From: a bacterium
GTDB lineage: Bacteria; Armatimonadota; Fimbriimonadia; Fimbriimonadales; Fimbriimonadaceae
Reading direction: 5' to 3'
Assembly (NCBI GenBank): GCA_027485645.1
Contig: JAIXQR010000001.1
Coordinates: forward strand, 737,632-801,631
DNA length: 64,000 bases
A model generated the notes under the pieces. The model was not told the DNA's origin and ran no database searches. It worked only from the letters and a program-made list of their open reading frames with translations. Position numbers and translations under genes: made by a program. This document shows, piece by piece, positions 16,981 through 24,555 of this stretch (its first letter is position 1; each line of letters starts with the position of its first letter).

Positions 16981-17010
16981 TTCGGATTAGTTCGGATTCG
17001 TTCGGATTTG
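16981..17010. repeat. Three tandem 10-bp repeats TTCGGATTNG
   Basis: TTCGGATTAG, TTCGGATTCG and TTCGGATTTG stand in direct tandem array in the 177-bp gap between gatB and the next gene. Related CGGATT units occur just upstream (16925, 16952). Ten-base spacing places each copy on the same helix face, as expected for a multi-site operator, but it could also be simple sequence. Confidence 0.6.
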
Positions 17011-17032
17011 TAGATCTATCTTTAGGGGCCTT

Positions 17033-17074
17033 CAGTGCAAAAAAGTCAACCATCGATCTGAGGTTTTTGCACTG
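17033..17074. promoter_or_regulatory. 11-bp inverted repeat, possible operator
   Basis: CAGTGCAAAAA (17033-17043) is repeated inverted as TTTTTGCACTG (17064-17074) around 20 nt that contain ATCGAT. It spans the -35 region of the TATAAT promoter at 17081, a position where a bound dimeric regulator would affect initiation. It lacks terminator character because the loop is large. Confidence 0.5.
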
Positions 17075-17080
17075 ATGCCT

Positions 17081-17086
17081 TATAAT
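17081..17086 (+). promoter_or_regulatory. -10 box (TATAAT) 7 nt before the ATG at 17094
   Basis: A perfect TATAAT lies 7 nt upstream of the ATG at 17094, giving a predicted leaderless transcript. The alternative ATG at 17085 lies inside this box, which argues that 17094 is the true start. Confidence 0.6.
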
Positions 17087-17093
17087 GGTCTGC

Positions 17094-18443
17094 ATGGCAA
17101 GTGTGGCGATTCTTGGGCTGGTTTTCCTCACCACTGGCATAACCCCGCAGGAAAAGGATTCTCTTCAAACCAACATCATCAAGAATGGGAAGGGTGCCTA
17201 TGAGGACTATGTGCTGGCCGGAGAGCGCATGCGGGGTTCTATTGCAAGCACGTTGATTTCATACAATTCTCTGGGGCTACTTCTCGAAGGACTCAAACGA
17301 TCCGAGCAACCACAGAAATCGGATGCTTACTTCTTAAAGTCGAGACTAGAAACACTTGAAACACTCAAAGCTGCGCTGAAATCCTTGCCGTCCGGCCCGG
17401 GATGGCCAACCTCTCTAGATTACGACCAAGCTATAGTAAAGAACTTTGGTCCTGCGTGGTCGCTGATACTGCGGGGTAACCAAAAGCCTAGAATTCCTTC
17501 TCGGAGCCGGGTCGATTCCAGTACCTTGTTTCCCGAGCTAGCAGAGTTTAAGTTGCTAACCAATTTTGCCATGCGCAAAGCTCGGATTGAGTTTGCCAAT
17601 GGGAACGCTTCGGCTGCCCTGTCGACGTACCGGGAAACCTACAGGTTTATTCAGCGAATTGGAAGCGACACCCTCATTGCACGACTCGTCACGATCAGTT
17701 GTGAAGCGATACTCTTCGCTGAGATCGAGCGGAACCTGATTTCAGTTCCCTCGTCCGGACTTTCCGCTTTCATTGCGGATTTGCGGAGCGGGATTGCGGG
17801 CGTACCGCGTCTCATTGATTGCCTTACCGTAGAAAAGGAATTCTTTCGGTCTGAGGTAAGCGAGGTGGCAAACAAGCTAGAAGGACCCGACGCTGCATCG
17901 GCATTGTTAGAGTTTGACGATGAAATACCGCCGGAAGAATGGCAACCATTTCGCGCCGCGCTATTGGGCATGCCAACGTCGGAGCGCCGCCAATTCTTTA
18001 AGACGGTTCTAATGCGGCACGATTCCGAGCTTCAAGCGTTTGAGTCCAAACTTCGCGAACCTGAAGGTAATTGGCCGCTCAGCGAGCCACCACCTAGACC
18101 AAGCGGCTACGCGTCGACCTTCCTCAACGCCAACGCGCTTGCCGTTACTGGAATTGCCCGCATGGAAGCTGAGACGAGGACCCGGACTCGAATTGCAATC
18201 ATCACGCTCCTGGCCCGCGAGCACGCCTGGCAGCACGGAACTTATCCGGCTAGCCTGAAAGACTTCTTGTCTGAGACCGCATCAACTGACCCATTGACTA
18301 ACCAGCCGTACAAGTACTCGGTTGCCAATGGCGCGGTCGTCGTCAAAACCGCCGCCCACCCGGTCCTCGGCGAAATCTCCCTCCGCCGGGCACCTCGGTC
18401 TGACTCCAGCGCGGTCGACGGGGACAGGGTAATTTTGCCTTAG
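17094..18443 (+). CDS. Exported protein of unknown function
   Basis: About 449 residues from the ATG at 17094. The N-terminus (MASVAILGLVFLTTGITP) is a short signal peptide or anchor. The body is mainly helical with no catalytic motif that I know. The last 80 residues (RTRIAIITLLAREHAWQHGTYPASLKDFL, then TDPLTNQPYKYSV) match a pattern common in secreted proteins of Planctomycetes and related groups, where a helix is followed by a pseudopilin-like DPxTNxPxxY segment. It has its own promoter with tandem repeats and an inverted repeat upstream. It is somewhat more AT-rich than its neighbours. Function unknown. Confidence 0.75.
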   Translation: MASVAILGLVFLTTGITPQEKDSLQTNIIKNGKGAYEDYVLAGERMRGSIASTLISYNSLGLLLEGLKRSEQPQKSDAYFLKSRLETLETLKAALKSLPSGPGWPTSLDYDQAIVKNFGPAWSLILRGNQKPRIPSRSRVDSSTLFPELAEFKLLTNFAMRKARIEFANGNASAALSTYRETYRFIQRIGSDTLIARLVTISCEAILFAEIERNLISVPSSGLSAFIADLRSGIAGVPRLIDCLTVEKEFFRSEVSEVANKLEGPDAASALLEFDDEIPPEEWQPFRAALLGMPTSERRQFFKTVLMRHDSELQAFESKLREPEGNWPLSEPPPRPSGYASTFLNANALAVTGIARMEAETRTRTRIAIITLLAREHAWQHGTYPASLKDFLSETASTDPLTNQPYKYSVANGAVVVKTAAHPVLGEISLRRAPRSDSSAVDGDRVILP

Positions 18444-18478
18444 TTAGGATGTTCACAGACATCCTAACTACTGTGAAC
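18441..18478 (+). terminator. Two mutually exclusive hairpins at the gene end
   Basis: TAGTTAGGATG (18441-18451, including the stop codon) pairs perfectly with CATCCTAACTA (18460-18470). The loop of that hairpin, GTTCACAG (18451-18458), pairs with CTGTGAAC (18471-18478). The two structures cannot form together. No T-run follows. The remaining 125 bp to the next gene hold nothing that I recognise. Confidence 0.45.
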
Positions 18479-18602
18479 GAGCACCCTATTCATTGCGAAC
18501 TGAGTAGCCGGTCCTAATCACCAGGAAGACTAGTTGCTCGGACCAATCAGAACTTCGGTAGATTCATCCAGGTTCACTTTTTATTTACTGATCGAGTGAT
18601 CT

Positions 18603-19112
18603 TTAGTCCCTCTTCGTTTCTGAAACTGAACTTCTACTCTTCTGCTTGCCATCTACAACCTGACCATTCACGTAAATTGACCAGCGATCTTTCGAGTCGC
18701 CCGTGGATTCAAGCACTAAGGGAATCGTCTTCGAGGGCAGGTCGCCTTCGAACTTTCCGGCTACCGCCGGGTTTAGCTCGTACTCCACGGTTCCCGTTGC
18801 GGATGTTGCGGGGTTATCGAACTTGCGCATGGCCTCGGCTTCGGACATTCCGTTGGAGGCGATGCGGGGCTTTATGGCCTCCACCCAGCCGTTCGCTTCG
18901 GGGAATATGCCTTCCGATTCGTGATAGAGCATGAGCGCCGTGTGGAGCGCTTTGAGGTTGCCGACGCGGTCGGCGGTGTATTCCTCGCGGTCAATGCGGT
19001 CTAGGAACCCGTTCTTTACGAGGTCTCGAACGACCGGGCCGACCCAGATGACCAAGCCGAAAAAGATGAACAGGACGATGCCGCACCCGATTCGAACCCA
19101 CTTATTTTTCAT
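18603..19112 (-). CDS. Single-pass membrane protein, pseudopilin-like fold possible
   Basis: About 169 residues from the ATG at 19112; the frame is open to 19205 but the extension would overlap the divergent PLP enzyme. Residues 7-30 form one membrane helix (IGCGIVLFIFFGLVIWVGPVV). The exterior part begins with NLKALHTALMLYHESEGIFPE, the helix pattern of type II pseudopilins or DUF1559-like proteins, but no prepilin peptidase site precedes the helix. The C-terminus is Ser/Lys-rich. Function unknown. Confidence 0.65.
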   Translation of the reverse strand: MKNKWVRIGCGIVLFIFFGLVIWVGPVVRDLVKNGFLDRIDREEYTADRVGNLKALHTALMLYHESEGIFPEANGWVEAIKPRIASNGMSEAEAMRKFDNPATSATGTVEYELNPAVAGKFEGDLPSKTIPLVLESTGDSKDRWSIYVNGQVVDGKQKSRSSVSETKRD

Positions 19113-19154
19113 CTGCTTCTGCCCGCTCCCATATACTGGAAAATCCTCGACCTC

Positions 19155-20135
19155 ATGAGTATTCCCATCCGAAAGCCGCTTTGCCTGTTGCCGACTCCGC
19201 TCCATCGCCTCGATGGCGTTTCGGACGACCTCGGAATGGACGTTTGGATCAAGCGAGACGATCTTACGGGTTTCGGATTTGGTGGAAACAAGGGCCGAAA
19301 ACTGGAATATCTCATTCCCGACGTTTTAGCAAGCGGGGCAGATACGGTTATCACCTGCGGGAGCATTCAGAGCAATTTCATTCGCCAACTCGGTGCCGCC
19401 TGCGCGATGGTCGGCGTGGCTTGCGTAGCGGTCGTGATGGATAAGCCGTACGAGTTTGAGTTGCCAGTAGAAAACGGCTTGCGGGCGGAATCTGGAAATC
19501 GGCTTTTGGGAGACATCCTTGGCATCCAATGGGAAGTTTTGCCCAATGGCACCTGGGACACTCTGTTCGACGCGCTTGCCGATCGTGCAACGGCGTTGCG
19601 AGCCGAAGGCAAGGTGGTGTACGAAATCCCGGTCGGTGGCAGCACCGCCCTGGGGGCATATGGCTTTTTGCAGGCAGCGATTGAAATTCGGGAAGCGGCG
19701 TTCGATGCGGTCGTCTTTGCCTCCAGTAGCGGCAGTACCCACTCGGGCTTGGCGTACGGGCTACACGGCACGAGCACGCGGGTACTCGGGATTGCGTGCG
19801 ATCCGGAGCCGGAGATTGCCGAAGAATTTGCCGCCCTTGGGCAAGCACTGGCAGAGCTTGTACCTTTGCCGATCCGATTACAACCGTCGGATTACTCAGT
19901 GGACTTCCGCTTCGTTGGAGCAGGTTACGGAATTCCGAGCGAAGCCGGGCAAGCGGCCTTGGAGTACCTAGCGCAGAGGGAAGGGATCTTCCTCGATCCC
20001 ATTTACAGCGCCAAGGCATTCGCCGGTCTCTTGGAGATGGCGCGGAACGGAGAAATCGGCGGCAAAGTTTGCTTCTGGCACACCGGCGGAACCCCAGCTA
20101 TTTTTGCCCAAGCTGATGCTGGACATGCTCGATGA
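19155..20135 (+). CDS. PLP-dependent D-cysteine desulfhydrase / ACC deaminase family enzyme
   Basis: 326 residues of the fold-type II (tryptophan synthase beta) family. The PLP lysine is Lys46 in GFGGNKGRKLEYL, followed by the substrate-loop CGSIQSNF and a phosphate-binding ASSSGSTHSG. This is the D-cysteine desulfhydrase/1-aminocyclopropane-1-carboxylate deaminase group; D-cysteine desulfhydrase is the more likely activity in this setting, giving pyruvate, H2S and ammonia. The last 38 bp overlap the convergent DUF2752 gene. Confidence 0.87.
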   Translation: MSIPIRKPLCLLPTPLHRLDGVSDDLGMDVWIKRDDLTGFGFGGNKGRKLEYLIPDVLASGADTVITCGSIQSNFIRQLGAACAMVGVACVAVVMDKPYEFELPVENGLRAESGNRLLGDILGIQWEVLPNGTWDTLFDALADRATALRAEGKVVYEIPVGGSTALGAYGFLQAAIEIREAAFDAVVFASSSGSTHSGLAYGLHGTSTRVLGIACDPEPEIAEEFAALGQALAELVPLPIRLQPSDYSVDFRFVGAGYGIPSEAGQAALEYLAQREGIFLDPIYSAKAFAGLLEMARNGEIGGKVCFWHTGGTPAIFAQADAGHAR

Positions 20136-20589
20136 TTCGCTGTTCCTTCGGTGACCGGAAATCGGTAACGAGTGCCATGCGCCCGAAACCGTAAGCGAAA
20201 AAGACGACGCCAACCGCGATCATGCAGCGGTTGAAAACGGTGCCGTCAGTATTGAATCGTTGCTTCGTGACAATTCCGGCGAGCGCCATAAAGGCCGACC
20301 AAGAGAAAAGCAGATAAAGGAACGGACCGAGCCAGTGCGATTCGAACGAGCGCTCGAACTGACCATGGACAAAGGCGGTCCAGCTGGTGGTCAGGCCACA
20401 ACCAGGGCAAGGTCGGTTGAGAATGAGCGCACTAGGGCAGGGCGCAAGGCCGAGTTGTTGGTGGGTCCCGTGCCCATCGGAGCTTGGGTTCAAATAAAGC
20501 GCAATGCCGGTAACCGCGAGCCAGCAGCCAAACCAAAATGCTTGGAAAGTGATCGGGCTTTTTGAGTCCGTTGGTTCAAGCAACGGCAT
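20098..20589 (-). CDS. DUF2752 membrane protein
   Basis: 163 residues with three probable membrane helices. The hallmark CPGCGLTTSW follows the first helix, and this motif defines DUF2752, whose role is unknown. The CxxC could bind metal or undergo redox chemistry. The start overlaps truB by 14 nt, making it the last gene of the galE-to-DUF2752 run. Confidence 0.85.
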   Translation of the reverse strand: MPLLEPTDSKSPITFQAFWFGCWLAVTGIALYLNPSSDGHGTHQQLGLAPCPSALILNRPCPGCGLTTSWTAFVHGQFERSFESHWLGPFLYLLFSWSAFMALAGIVTKQRFNTDGTVFNRCMIAVGVVFFAYGFGRMALVTDFRSPKEQRIIEHVQHQLGQK

Positions 20590-21448
20590 CCGGCACCTCG
20601 GCGGGAATCACACATTCCGGCTGCAACATGTCACCCATGACGCGGGCAACGGAGAACACATTTCCTCGGGGGTCCAATAGACCTACGATGTTCCGGTCGG
20701 TGGAAACCGGCAAGCTGAGCTGCTTTCCTTGCCGAATTGCCGCGACTTCGATATCGGTGAGCTCCAGCAGTTGCATTGGAGGCAAGGCGTCGGCAAGCAC
20801 GATCACATGCTCTGGGCCGATTTCGGACATCGGAATCGCCATCTCTTCAGTAAATCGCCCGACCCGCGTTCGCTTCAACCCGACGAGGTGCGCACCACAA
20901 CCCATCGCCTGCCCTAGGTCGTGAGCGAGCGAGCGAACGTAGGTCCCGCCGGAGCAAATGATGCGTGCGGTGGCGACGTCCTCTTCGATCTTTAGGATGG
21001 AAAACTCAGTGATGTGGACGGTCCGCGGTTCGCGCTCGATGGTCTGACCTTGCCGGGCGAGCCGATAAAGCGGCTGGCCATTCACCTTTACCGCGCTGTA
21101 CATCGGCGGCAGCTGTTGAATGAGACCTCGAAAAGCGGCGAGTTGAGTTTCGATTTCGCCCGCGAGATCGGCCGGTAGCGGCTTGGGGTCAGAAGGCTGC
21201 CCTTCCAGGTCATAGGTCGAGGTTTCGACGCCAAACCGGATCTCGGCGATGTACTCCTTGGGCTCTAGCGGCAGGTACTGAAGAAATCGGGTGGCGGAGC
21301 CGATGGCAACAACAAGGAGGCCGGAGGCCATTGGGTCGAGCGTTCCCGCGTGTCCCACTCTTTTGGTCGAGAATCGTCGCCGCATCTGGTTCACAACATC
21401 GTGCGATGTCATGCCGAGCGGTTTGTTTATCAGGAGGATTCCAAACAC
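20576..21448 (-). CDS. truB: tRNA pseudouridine(55) synthase TruB
   Basis: 290 residues from a GTG at 21448. TruB makes pseudouridine 55 in the T loop of tRNAs. The catalytic aspartate is Asp38 in GHAGTLDPMASG; the KPLGMTSHDVV, SGGTYVRSLAHDLG and C-terminal PUA-like segments are present. The start overlaps nrnA by 19 nt. The pairing with nrnA is common because both are often near rbfA/infB in other bacteria. Confidence 0.96.
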   Translation of the reverse strand: MFGILLINKPLGMTSHDVVNQMRRRFSTKRVGHAGTLDPMASGLLVVAIGSATRFLQYLPLEPKEYIAEIRFGVETSTYDLEGQPSDPKPLPADLAGEIETQLAAFRGLIQQLPPMYSAVKVNGQPLYRLARQGQTIEREPRTVHITEFSILKIEEDVATARIICSGGTYVRSLAHDLGQAMGCGAHLVGLKRTRVGRFTEEMAIPMSEIGPEHVIVLADALPPMQLLELTDIEVAAIRQGKQLSLPVSTDRNIVGLLDPRGNVFSVARVMGDMLQPECVIPAEVPDAVA

Positions 21449-22401
21449 TGTTCAAGTTCGGCGACAAGCTGGGCTTCGGAAGACTCGATGGTGCCTTCAA
21501 AGGTGCAGCCGGCGGCGTTTTTGTGTCCCCCGCCGCCAAACTTACGCGCCACTTGGGCCACGTCAAGATCGGAACGAGAGCGAATGGAACACCTTACCTT
21601 TCCTGGATTGGGTTCTCTAAAAATGGCCGCGATTCGAACGCAGTCCGTAAACAGCATTTCGTTGACAAACCCCTCGGTGTCTTCATCGGTCGCGTTGGCT
21701 TCCTTAAAGGCGGAGTTCGGAATGAGGGTCCAGGCGAGGGAGCCGTTCATGGACATCTTCATGCCGTTTAGCGCGAAACCAAGAAGCCGAGTGGCGCTAA
21801 GCGGCTTGCGCTGGAAGACCTCTTCGCTGATCCGGTTCAAGTTTCCGCCGTGTTCCAGCAAGTAGGCGGCCATGCTCAGGGCTTCGGGGGTGGTGTTTCG
21901 GTAGCGGAATGATCCGGTGTCGGTGACAATTCCGGCTAGAAGCAGGGTGGAGATTTCGGGAGTGAAGTGGGCGTCGACTTGCTTCAGCAAGCGCGCCAGA
22001 ATCAGCGCGGCAGCCGGAGCGCTGGTATCGATGATTCGAATTTGGCCGGGCATTTCGTGCGGCATGTGGTGGTCAATCACCATTAGAGGCGCGCCGGTTT
22101 GGAAGTAGGGAGCTACGGTGCCAAGGCGATCGATGGATTCCAGATCGATCATGATCGCAAGGTCAACTTCGGCGGCGATCGGCGTTTGGCGAACTCGATT
22201 CACGCTCGGAAGAAATTGCAGATTGCGCGGGGCGGAGTTGTGGCACAGAACTTCGTTCGAAATTCCAAGCTGGTCTAGATAGTGCGATAGGGCCAGCGCG
22301 CTGCCGAGGGCATCCCCGTCAGGATTTTGGTGGGTGCCGATCCGAACGGATTTCACTCCGTCGAGAGCGGACTTAAAGGCAGCGGCATCTGATTTGATCA
22401 C
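21430..22401 (-). CDS. nrnA: DHH-family phosphoesterase, NrnA-type nanoRNase/pAp phosphatase
   Basis: About 323 residues from a GTG at 22401 with GGGGAG 10 nt upstream; the frame is open to a TTG at 22464 inside the previous gene. NrnA degrades short RNA oligomers and 3'-phosphoadenosine 5'-phosphate. Motifs are HQNPDGDALGS, IDLES, VIDHH and the DHHA1 tail GGGGHKNAAG. It is unlikely to be the missing phosphatase of the neighbouring arabinose-donor genes, which in mycobacteria is a PAP2 membrane protein. Confidence 0.9.
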   Translation of the reverse strand: MIKSDAAAFKSALDGVKSVRIGTHQNPDGDALGSALALSHYLDQLGISNEVLCHNSAPRNLQFLPSVNRVRQTPIAAEVDLAIMIDLESIDRLGTVAPYFQTGAPLMVIDHHMPHEMPGQIRIIDTSAPAAALILARLLKQVDAHFTPEISTLLLAGIVTDTGSFRYRNTTPEALSMAAYLLEHGGNLNRISEEVFQRKPLSATRLLGFALNGMKMSMNGSLAWTLIPNSAFKEANATDEDTEGFVNEMLFTDCVRIAAIFREPNPGKVRCSIRSRSDLDVAQVARKFGGGGHKNAAGCTFEGTIESSEAQLVAELEQCLESS

Positions 22402-22426
22402 CGAAAATTCACTCCCCAGGGGACCT

Positions 22427-23848
22427 TTACGGTCTCGCGTATTGTACACACTCGTCCAGCCCAATCCTGCAACTCAACTGGGTCTTGAACCTGCGCTTCG
22501 GGTCCCACTCATCTCTTAGAGCGGTAAATCGAGCAATCGCGGCCTCTCCCAGGCTGCGCTTCGCTTGCTCGGGAGACAGTAAACCGTCCTTCGCGAAGTA
22601 GAACCGACCTCCGGCGTTAAGGACAACATCGGCCATTTCCATGTACAGGTGGTTCAACGCCGGCGCATTTCTCGGCGTTTGGCGGAAGTCCAGAGCAAGC
22701 GAGAAACCATGGTCCAGATAGCGCAGCCACGTTTCGTCCGGGCGATGCTTCTTCAGAACGACAAGGTAGGGCTCTAGTTTTGCGGAGCGCCATCGTTGGG
22801 CGAGGTTGTTGAAGATGCCTTCCGCTGCTTGGGCTGGGACGATGGCTTGAAATTGAAGCAGTCCGTTCGGAACGTATGCCTGCTGCCAATTCGGCAAGTA
22901 ATCCAGCGGAAAGTTGTACTGAACCAAGCTCATAACCTTCGGCGCGCCTTCGGAAATCCGGGCGGCGTTGCTCTTGAGGGCAGAGGCAAGTTTCATTCCG
23001 GGCCGATTTGTGATGCGGCGCAGATGCTTCCAAGCGGTGTCGCGGTGAATGAGTCCCGCTAACTTGCCTTCGATTTTTTGATGCCGCAGGTCGAGGGTTT
23101 CGGGTTCCGATGACTCGGAATGCCACGCGGCCTGGAACACGCCAGCGCCGTTGGTAAATCCATTTACCCAGCTCACCGAGTAGTCCGCGTCATCGAATTT
23201 CTCGAACATCTCGAACTGCTGCGCCCAGCTGTGCACCCGTCGCTGGACGACGCGAACGTTACCGCTAGAGATTTTTTTTAGACGAAACCGGACTTTTGTT
23301 ACGATTCCGAGCAGACCGAGTCCGCCGTGTACGGCCCAGAACTCGGGCTGGGAAGGGGTGAGTTGCCGGACTTCGCCGTTGGCAAGCATGATCTCCAGCA
23401 TCTCGACGTGCTCGGCAAACGTGCCATGAGTGATGTTGTTCTTGCCGTGGATGTTGGTCGAAACGGCACCGGCGAGGGTGGGCTTCATGGTGCCGCTGAC
23501 GACGTTGAACCACCAGCCATCTTGCAAAACGTACTGCCAAATCGCTTCCAGAGTGGCGCCGCCTTCTGCTTCGATCACCCCAGTTTCCTTGTCCCAGGCG
23601 AGGACGCGATTCATACGGGCGAGGGAAATCGTTACGGATTCGAGAGGGCTGGAGGCGTCCCCGTAGGATTTGCCGCTGCCGCGCAACGTGATCGGCACAT
23701 CGAGCTCTTCCGCCAGGAGGACAACGCTTCGGAGTTCATGGAGGCTCGTCGGTTCGAAGAGGTAGCCATCTCCGGGCGAGAGGCCCCCGAAGCCATCAAA
23801 TCGGCGAATTCGCGCGAGTTCTAGATGCCGCGTCGCTGCATGATCCAA
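22427..23848 (-). CDS. dprE1: DprE1-like FAD-dependent oxidase (polyprenyl-phosphoribose 2'-epimerisation)
   Basis: 473 residues, close to the 461 of mycobacterial DprE1. DprE1 oxidises the 2'-OH of polyprenyl-phospho-ribose to the 2'-keto form. The VAO-type FAD domain shows RGSGKSYGD (Tyr62), NIHGKN (His134) and GGLGLLGIVTKV. The substrate domain shows YNFPLDYLPNWQQAY, LLQFQAIVP and GGRFYFAKD (Lys420), each matching mycobacterial counterparts as I recall them. The residue aligning with the benzothiazinone-reactive Cys387 is Ala385. The start overlaps the DprE2-like gene by 28 nt, and the UbiA gene precedes that. Role in arabinose-donor synthesis is inferred from the trio. Confidence 0.82.
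   Translation of the reverse strand: MDHAATRHLELARIRRFDGFGGLSPGDGYLFEPTSLHELRSVVLLAEELDVPITLRGSGKSYGDASSPLESVTISLARMNRVLAWDKETGVIEAEGGATLEAIWQYVLQDGWWFNVVSGTMKPTLAGAVSTNIHGKNNITHGTFAEHVEMLEIMLANGEVRQLTPSQPEFWAVHGGLGLLGIVTKVRFRLKKISSGNVRVVQRRVHSWAQQFEMFEKFDDADYSVSWVNGFTNGAGVFQAAWHSESSEPETLDLRHQKIEGKLAGLIHRDTAWKHLRRITNRPGMKLASALKSNAARISEGAPKVMSLVQYNFPLDYLPNWQQAYVPNGLLQFQAIVPAQAAEGIFNNLAQRWRSAKLEPYLVVLKKHRPDETWLRYLDHGFSLALDFRQTPRNAPALNHLYMEMADVVLNAGGRFYFAKDGLLSPEQAKRSLGEAAIARFTALRDEWDPKRRFKTQLSCRIGLDECVQYARP
22441..22446 (-). promoter_or_regulatory. Candidate internal -10 box (TACAAT) for nrnA-truB
   Basis: On the minus strand TACAAT lies inside the 3' end of the DprE1-like gene, about 39 nt upstream of the nrnA GTG. 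This leaves a short 5' UTR with a GGGGAG ribosome site, and would let nrnA, truB and the DUF2752 gene be expressed apart from the polysaccharide genes. Confidence 0.35.
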
Positions 23849-24552
23849 GACGGCAACCTCCGAATGATCGCAAAGATGAGGTGATGCTTCGGCTCTAGGT
23901 AGTACTCCCTCGAACGGCTTGTTTTTGAAAGGATGATCTTCGCCGCGTTGCTGGCCGAGATGGCGTTTTTGAAGTTGAGGTGTCGCGTCATTTCCGTATC
24001 GACCGGGCCAGGTTTCACGTTGATGACGATGACGCCAAGCTTCGACAGGCGATTTCGTAGGGCCTCGAGATAGGTCGAGAGCGCGGCTTTCGAGGTGTTG
24101 TAGACCGGCTGTCCCGGGCGACCACGATCGCCGGCGACGCTACCGATCCCGATGATCGTGCCGGATTGTGAGCCTTGAAAACGGATCGCCGCCTGATTCA
24201 GCCACGCAATCGCGCCGAGGACATTGACGTTGATCATGGCCATGTCCTTTTCGGTGTTGAACTCGGTCTTTCCGACCTCGGGCATGACGCCGGAGGCGTA
24301 GATGATGAGGTCACATCCGCCGAGCTGCGACGTGACTTGTTGAAAGAGCTCCGGCACTTCGCCGAACTCGGTCACGTCGTGGGCAAAGGGCAGAATCAGG
24401 TTCGGGAACCGCGCGGCGAGCTCGTCCAGTCGGTCCTTTCTTCGGGCAACTGCGGCAACGCGGCAGCCGGAGGCGGCAAGTTGCTCAGCGAGGGCAAGTC
24501 CGATGCCCGAGGATGCGCCAACAACGATTGCGGTGCGAAATGAGCGGGCCAC
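23821..24552 (-). CDS. dprE2: DprE2-like short-chain dehydrogenase/reductase
   Basis: 243 residues. DprE2 reduces the 2'-keto intermediate made by DprE1 to polyprenyl-phospho-arabinose using NADH. The Rossmann motif GASSGIG is at residues 12-18; the catalytic residues are Ser138, Tyr151 and Lys155 (GSVAGDRGR, then VYNTSKAAL). The sequence after the active site, NVKPGPVDTEMT, and a hydrophobic C-terminus are typical of the DprE2 subgroup. It lies 3 nt after the UbiA gene and overlaps DprE1 by 28 nt. By sequence alone it could be another SDR; the neighbours decide the call. Confidence 0.82.
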   Translation of the reverse strand: MARSFRTAIVVGASSGIGLALAEQLAASGCRVAAVARRKDRLDELAARFPNLILPFAHDVTEFGEVPELFQQVTSQLGGCDLIIYASGVMPEVGKTEFNTEKDMAMINVNVLGAIAWLNQAAIRFQGSQSGTIIGIGSVAGDRGRPGQPVYNTSKAALSTYLEALRNRLSKLGVIVINVKPGPVDTEMTRHLNFKNAISASNAAKIILSKTSRSREYYLEPKHHLIFAIIRRLPSWIMQRRGI

Positions 24553-24555
24553 GGG

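Noticed and set aside
21430-22401. The DHH phosphoesterase as the missing phosphatase of the arabinose-donor pathway
   Set aside because: It has full NrnA motifs and is soluble, whereas the known enzyme is a PAP2 membrane phosphatase. Proximity alone is not enough.
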